From the NCBI GenBank assembly GCA_937899395.1, contig CALBPU010000177.1:1-15938 (forward strand): a stretch of 15,938 nt of DNA. Reading direction: 5' to 3'. Positions 13,784-15,938 of the stretch are shown piece after piece (the first letter of the stretch is position 1; each line of letters opens with the position of its first letter). Source of the DNA: an uncultured Fretibacterium sp. GTDB lineage: Bacteria; Synergistota; Synergistia; Synergistales; Aminobacteriaceae. Below the pieces are notes generated by a model. The model was not told the origin of the DNA. It worked only from the letters and a program-made list of their open reading frames with translations, and did not search any database. Both the position numbers and the translations under genes were made by a program.

Positions 13784-14197
13784 TTAATACCAAAGACAAC
13801 GATCTGGAATAAGCAGATAGGAAAAAGAAAACGGGAACCCTATCTATTTTTTACAAAAGACGGTAAGGCAGTCCCTTTTAAGGGACAAGCAGTTTCCAAA
13901 GTCTGTGCTGTGAAAAATACGAAGTTTGTAAAGAATGGCATTTGGTCAAACACCTACTATACAATTTTGCTTGCTCCCGGCTGGGAAATTCATGCGGGTC
14001 TTCAAAGCTGGGATGACGCTCGCATTTACACAGGGTCTTATGAGAGTTGGCGGGATGTAGCAGATGCCTACGGAGTGGATGTAGATTCTATCAAAGCTGT
14101 GATAGAGTACTTTTCGCCTTGGGAGGCAGAAACTATCTCCGAAAAGGAGAAAGAGTTAAAAAAATTTGAGCTTGATTTACCAGAAAGTCATGATTGA
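13784..14197 (+). pseudogene. Hypothetical accessory protein, 5'-decayed or frameshifted
   Basis: A GTG at 13910 opens a 95-residue frame, but no ribosome-binding site precedes it. The same frame is open and coding-like back to 13784, reading KREPYLFFTKDGKAVPFKGQ directly before VKNTKFVKNGIWSN. The original gene was therefore longer. Good start signals occur only at 13722, in a different frame, and two successive +1 shifts would join the three frames. The later part contains APGWEIHAGLQSWDDARIY and a DVADAYGVDVDSIKAVIEYF helix that could be a helix-turn-helix-like turn. The C-terminus is Glu/Lys-rich. I recognise no family with a known function. A hairpin at 13815-13852 lies inside the extended frame. 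Confidence 0.5.
13815..13852 (+). terminator. Terminator-like hairpin
   Basis: AGATAGG (13815-13821) pairs with CCTATCT (13839-13845), followed by A and six T. The loop is 17 nt and the stem only 7 bp, so strength is uncertain. It would stop transcripts coming in from the IS630 side. Confidence 0.4.
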
Positions 14198-14234
14198 GTT
14201 AGCTCATAAAATTTATTATAAAGGGGATTATACA

Positions 14235-14636
14235 ATGTTTATAAAAGAAGTCAAGGAATTGAAGGCTCTTAAAGCTGAAACTGAAAAAGCACTTGAAGAA
14301 CTGACAAGAGCCAGCTATGGAGATTGTGCAGATGCCAAAAGAGCCTATGATGAGACAGAAGCGAATTTCAAGGATGCGTACCATGAACTCGAATCTAAAA
14401 TGTTTGAGTGGGTCTTAGGACAGACTGAAGACCCAGAGCCAGACATCGGCTATCAGACACCAGAGCTGTACCATGCAGTAGCTGAGAAGGCATATGAGCT
14501 GATACGCTGGAAGATGAAGAAGCAGATGTACTGCGAGAGTTTGCGGATGGCTGTGCTAGCAAGACTAGCAGAGATGTGTATGGGTATTAAGATACCCATT
14601 TTTAAGGAGCAAAAAAATAATGAAAGAACTTTATAA
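14235..14636 (+). CDS. Hypothetical accessory protein, helical
   Basis: This 133-residue protein belongs to no family I recognise. The start at ATG 14235 (MFIKEVKELKALKAETEK) is chosen because AAGGGG (14221-14226) lies 8 nt upstream. An upstream in-frame ATG at 14166 has no such signal and overlaps the previous gene. Residues 1-60 are charged and strongly helical, probably a coiled coil (VKELKALKAETEKALEEL). The rest contains FEWVLGQTEDPEPDIGYQTP and a second helical region. Codons are noticeably richer in G/C than the chromosomal genes, which suggests transfer. The gene ends inside a hairpin/ribosome-binding region that leads into the next ORF. Confidence 0.65.
   Translation: MFIKEVKELKALKAETEKALEELTRASYGDCADAKRAYDETEANFKDAYHELESKMFEWVLGQTEDPEPDIGYQTPELYHAVAEKAYELIRWKMKKQMYCESLRMAVLARLAEMCMGIKIPIFKEQKNNERTL
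14580..14603 (+). promoter_or_regulatory. Intercistronic hairpin before the next ribosome-binding site
   Basis: ATGGGTAT (14580-14587) pairs perfectly with ATACCCAT (14592-14599) across a TAAG loop and runs into five T. AAGGAG follows at 14604-14609. It could be a weak terminator/attenuator or a processing structure. A smaller dyad, TGCTAG-N5-CTAGCA (14554-14570), sits just upstream. Confidence 0.5.
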
Positions 14637-14641
14637 AAAAA

Positions 14642-15055
14642 ATGGCAAAAATGAACCAAAAAGAAGCGCTTGAGTTTTTAGCGGAGTACATCAAGGATAA
14701 CTGCAAACTCCCTGAAATACCCAGCTGTGTGTTTGAGGCTGACGAAGACTGGCTTGAAATGGCATTTATAGCAAGACAAGCCGAAATACTTGCAGATAAC
14801 ATTGGCAAGACTGATGACGATGAGCTGGACACCTTACAAAATATGCTCATAGACGCAGCCGACATCTGGGCTATCGAGTATCAGCTTACGATGGACGAAT
14901 GTAAAGAACTAACATGGGATAATTGGATGATAAACGATAAGGACAGAGAGTTTTTTGCAAGTGTGGACTTGGACACGGGTGAGGTTTATGAGCCGAGACA
15001 ACCTCACAGGGCGTACGAGCCCGATATAAAAAGACTCTACTGGACTAGGGTTTAG
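14642..15055 (+). CDS. Hypothetical strongly acidic accessory protein
   Basis: This 137-residue protein has 33 Asp/Glu against 14 Lys/Arg (my count), a net charge near -19. The acidic blocks are FEADEDWLEM, TDDDELD and TMDECKEL. No family is recognised. Small, very acidic proteins on mobile DNA are sometimes DNA mimics such as antirestriction proteins. This is only a possibility here, since no diagnostic motif is visible. Start choice is problematic: the strong AAGGAG (14604-14609) points to ATG 14620 in another frame, MKELYKK. That frame would enter this one only by a shift within the A8 run at 14635-14642. Without a shift, ATG 14642 would start 5 nt after the upstream stop by coupling. Confidence 0.65.
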   Translation: MAKMNQKEALEFLAEYIKDNCKLPEIPSCVFEADEDWLEMAFIARQAEILADNIGKTDDDELDTLQNMLIDAADIWAIEYQLTMDECKELTWDNWMINDKDREFFASVDLDTGEVYEPRQPHRAYEPDIKRLYWTRV

Positions 15056-15084
15056 CTCCAGCTTTTTAAGGAGGATAAATTTTT

Positions 15085-15480
15085 ATGATTAAAAATTATA
15101 ATCCTCGACCTTTTGAGCAGCCAAACCCGTTACCGAGTTATGTGGCCATTACGGAGCGATACGAACTTCTTGCTCAGACAAAAAACGGCTACGTGATTAC
15201 GCTTGCCAAGCTCACAATCGGCAAATCAACGAGCGCAGGCAACGCATTAGCGCATGTTTTATTCGAGAGTTTCAGCGACCACGGTGAACGAATGACGGTA
15301 GCTAGAACTCGCATGAGTGGTCAAGGAAGTGTATTCGCAGCTGTTATAAACGCTATGATTGAGGCAGGCGTAGAGTTTGATTCTGTTCCTTTGTGTCATA
15401 TTGAGACATTGCTGATAGCCCTTGGATCGTGGCTACAAGCGAAGAATCCCGAAATCGAACAGTATGAACTTGTGTCATAA
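15085..15480 (+). CDS. Hypothetical accessory protein
   Basis: This 131-residue protein starts at an ATG preceded by an excellent AAGGAGG (15067-15073). It begins MIKNYNPRPFEQPNPLPSY and contains a predicted beta-rich stretch (YELLAQTKNGYVITLAKLTI). A helical half follows with NALAHVLFESFSDHGERMTVARTRMSGQGSVFAAVINAMIEAGVEF in short blocks, ending in an amphipathic IETLLIALGSWLQ. No signal peptide or membrane segment is seen. Codon use matches the other accessory genes here, not the chromosomal block. I recognise no family. Position suggests a plasmid or conjugative-element accessory function. Confidence 0.7.
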   Translation: MIKNYNPRPFEQPNPLPSYVAITERYELLAQTKNGYVITLAKLTIGKSTSAGNALAHVLFESFSDHGERMTVARTRMSGQGSVFAAVINAMIEAGVEFDSVPLCHIETLLIALGSWLQAKNPEIEQYELVS

Positions 15481-15488
15481 TGTTGTCA

Positions 15489-15517
15489 TTGATCGTACAC
15501 ATTTAGGGTGTTAAAAT
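15489..15517 (+). promoter_or_regulatory. Candidate promoter TTGATC-N17-TAAAAT
   Basis: The -35-like TTGATC (15489-15494) and -10-like TAAAAT (15512-15517) are exactly 17 nt apart, upstream of the truncated ORF at 15604. The -10 overlaps the 5' arm of the long hairpin, so promoter and structure are alternatives or act on different transcripts. Confidence 0.4.
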
Positions 15518-15573
15518 GGTAGCGTTGAAAATTCTTATAAAGGCATTACGAATTTTAGACTATTAGCACCCTA
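15504..15573 (+). promoter_or_regulatory. Long nested stem-loop, possible structured leader or DNA site
   Basis: TAGGGTGTTAA (15504-15514) pairs with TTAGCACCCTA (15563-15573): 11 pairs with one G-U. Inside, TAG (15520-15522) can pair with CTA (15560-15562), and AAAATTC (15528-15534) with GAATTTT (15550-15556). The fold is three nested helices over 70 nt, lying 30 nt upstream of a TTG-started ORF. No known RNA family was recognised. Confidence 0.45.
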
Positions 15574-15603
15574 TTGCTATAAAAAGTATTAGGAGTGAAG
15601 AAT

Positions 15604-15732
15604 TTGATATATACGAGCAGATTTTCAAATCCGGAACTGAAAAGCGGTAACTACACGGCAGTGCGAATATCGCTTGGAAGTCCGAGGTGGCAAGTTGGCT
15701 ATGATATTACCGGAGCGATTGAGGAGTTATAG
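15604..15732 (+). pseudogene. N-terminal fragment of an accessory protein, cut by an IS630 element
   Basis: A TTG start with AGGAG about 10 nt upstream opens a 42-residue frame, MIYTSRFSNPELKSGNYTAV, ending SPRWQVGYDITGAIEEL. The opening resembles the beginning of DUF488-like proteins, recalled weakly. The stop TAG at 15730-15732 is adjacent to the last codon of the IS630 transposase on the opposite strand. The natural gene therefore almost certainly continued beyond this point and has been truncated by the insertion. Confidence 0.5.
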
Positions 15733-15938
15733 TCACCAAACTTCAAAAGCTATAGAAATTGCTTCATCTAAATTCTTACAGAAGGGAACATAATCAGATA
15801 CTTTTCTTTTTAGCCAATACCAAAAATGTTCTATTAAATTTAATTCTGGGCTATACGGCGGTAAAAAAATGATTTTTACGTTATGTTGTTCCGCAAGTTC
15901 ATAAAGATGTTTTTTTCGATGAAAAGAAGCATTGTCCA
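15733..15938 (-). CDS. IS630-family transposase, C-terminal part (runs off the window)
   Basis: The minus strand encodes 67 residues from the window edge to a TGA at 15733-15735, beginning DNASFHRKKHLYELAEQ. It contains the second catalytic Asp (DNASFH) and the Glu of SPELNLIEHFWYW. There are 34 residues between them, the DD34E spacing of the IS630/Tc1-mariner superfamily. LPPYSPELN is the usual signature. The N-terminal half lies beyond the contig end, so integrity cannot be judged. The left-hand IS630 copy at 13257 has only the opposite half, so the two could be the same or different IS types. The expected terminal repeat after the stop is missing or very short here. Confidence 0.9.
   Translation of the reverse strand, partial: DNASFHRKKHLYELAEQHNVKIIFLPPYSPELNLIEHFWYWLKRKVSDYVPFCKNLDEAISIAFEVW

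Noticed and set aside
14199..14865. Minus-strand frames with hydrophobic, Ser- or Phe-rich translations in the accessory block
   Set aside because: They are antisense to acidic or helical plus-strand genes that have good ribosome-binding sites, and the composition is the expected mirror of those genes.

Overview
The window reads as one contig from a low-GC, probably anaerobic or microaerotolerant bacterium. A/T-rich codon use, a flavodiiron protein next to a D-2-hydroxyacid dehydrogenase, short intergenic gaps and IS630-type miniature repeats all fit a gut-type Firmicutes or Synergistota lineage. The sequence alone does not settle the phylum. The first ten bases are an Illumina adapter tail, and the last bases lie inside an insertion-sequence transposase. 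The window is therefore probably a whole contig that broke at a repeat on the right.

Region 1 (about 12-7423, + strand) is chromosomal core. A 5'-truncated glmS is followed by a small DUF1622 membrane protein and a hairpin. That hairpin also contains an extended -10 promoter and the Shine-Dalgarno sequence of the next gene. Eight tightly packed genes follow: recO-like, cobT, a PncA-type nicotinamidase, a HAD phosphatase, an MNT nucleotidyltransferase, a HEPN protein, an HdeD-like membrane protein and class I fructose-bisphosphate aldolase. They overlap or lie 6-26 nt apart and end at a bidirectional terminator.

Region 2 (7438-10444) is a small redox locus. A minus-strand operon encodes an aldo/keto reductase, a 51-residue protein resembling only the N-terminal cap of sugar O-acetyltransferases, and an SDR oxidoreductase. 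A LysR regulator is transcribed divergently from a shared 121 bp region. A perfect dyad overlaps the regulator's own -10.

Region 3 (10445-13091) opens with half of an IS630-related miniature element. Its terminal inverted repeat forms a TTGAAA-N17-TATAAT promoter that points into the next genes: a possible small ORF, a D-lactate-dehydrogenase-type enzyme with a cysteine-rich tail, and an A-type flavodiiron protein (oxygen or NO detoxification).

Region 4 (13115-15938) is accessory DNA. A miniature element abuts the left end of a truncated IS630-family copy, whose orfA ends at an A8 slippery run. A block of unrecognised genes with different codon use follows (one 5'-decayed, three apparently intact, one cut short). 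It carries its own hairpins, a promoter and a long folded leader. The block ends against the C-terminal part of another IS630 transposase (DD34E, minus strand) that runs off the window. This looks like a fragment of a mobile element caught between two oppositely oriented IS630 remnants.
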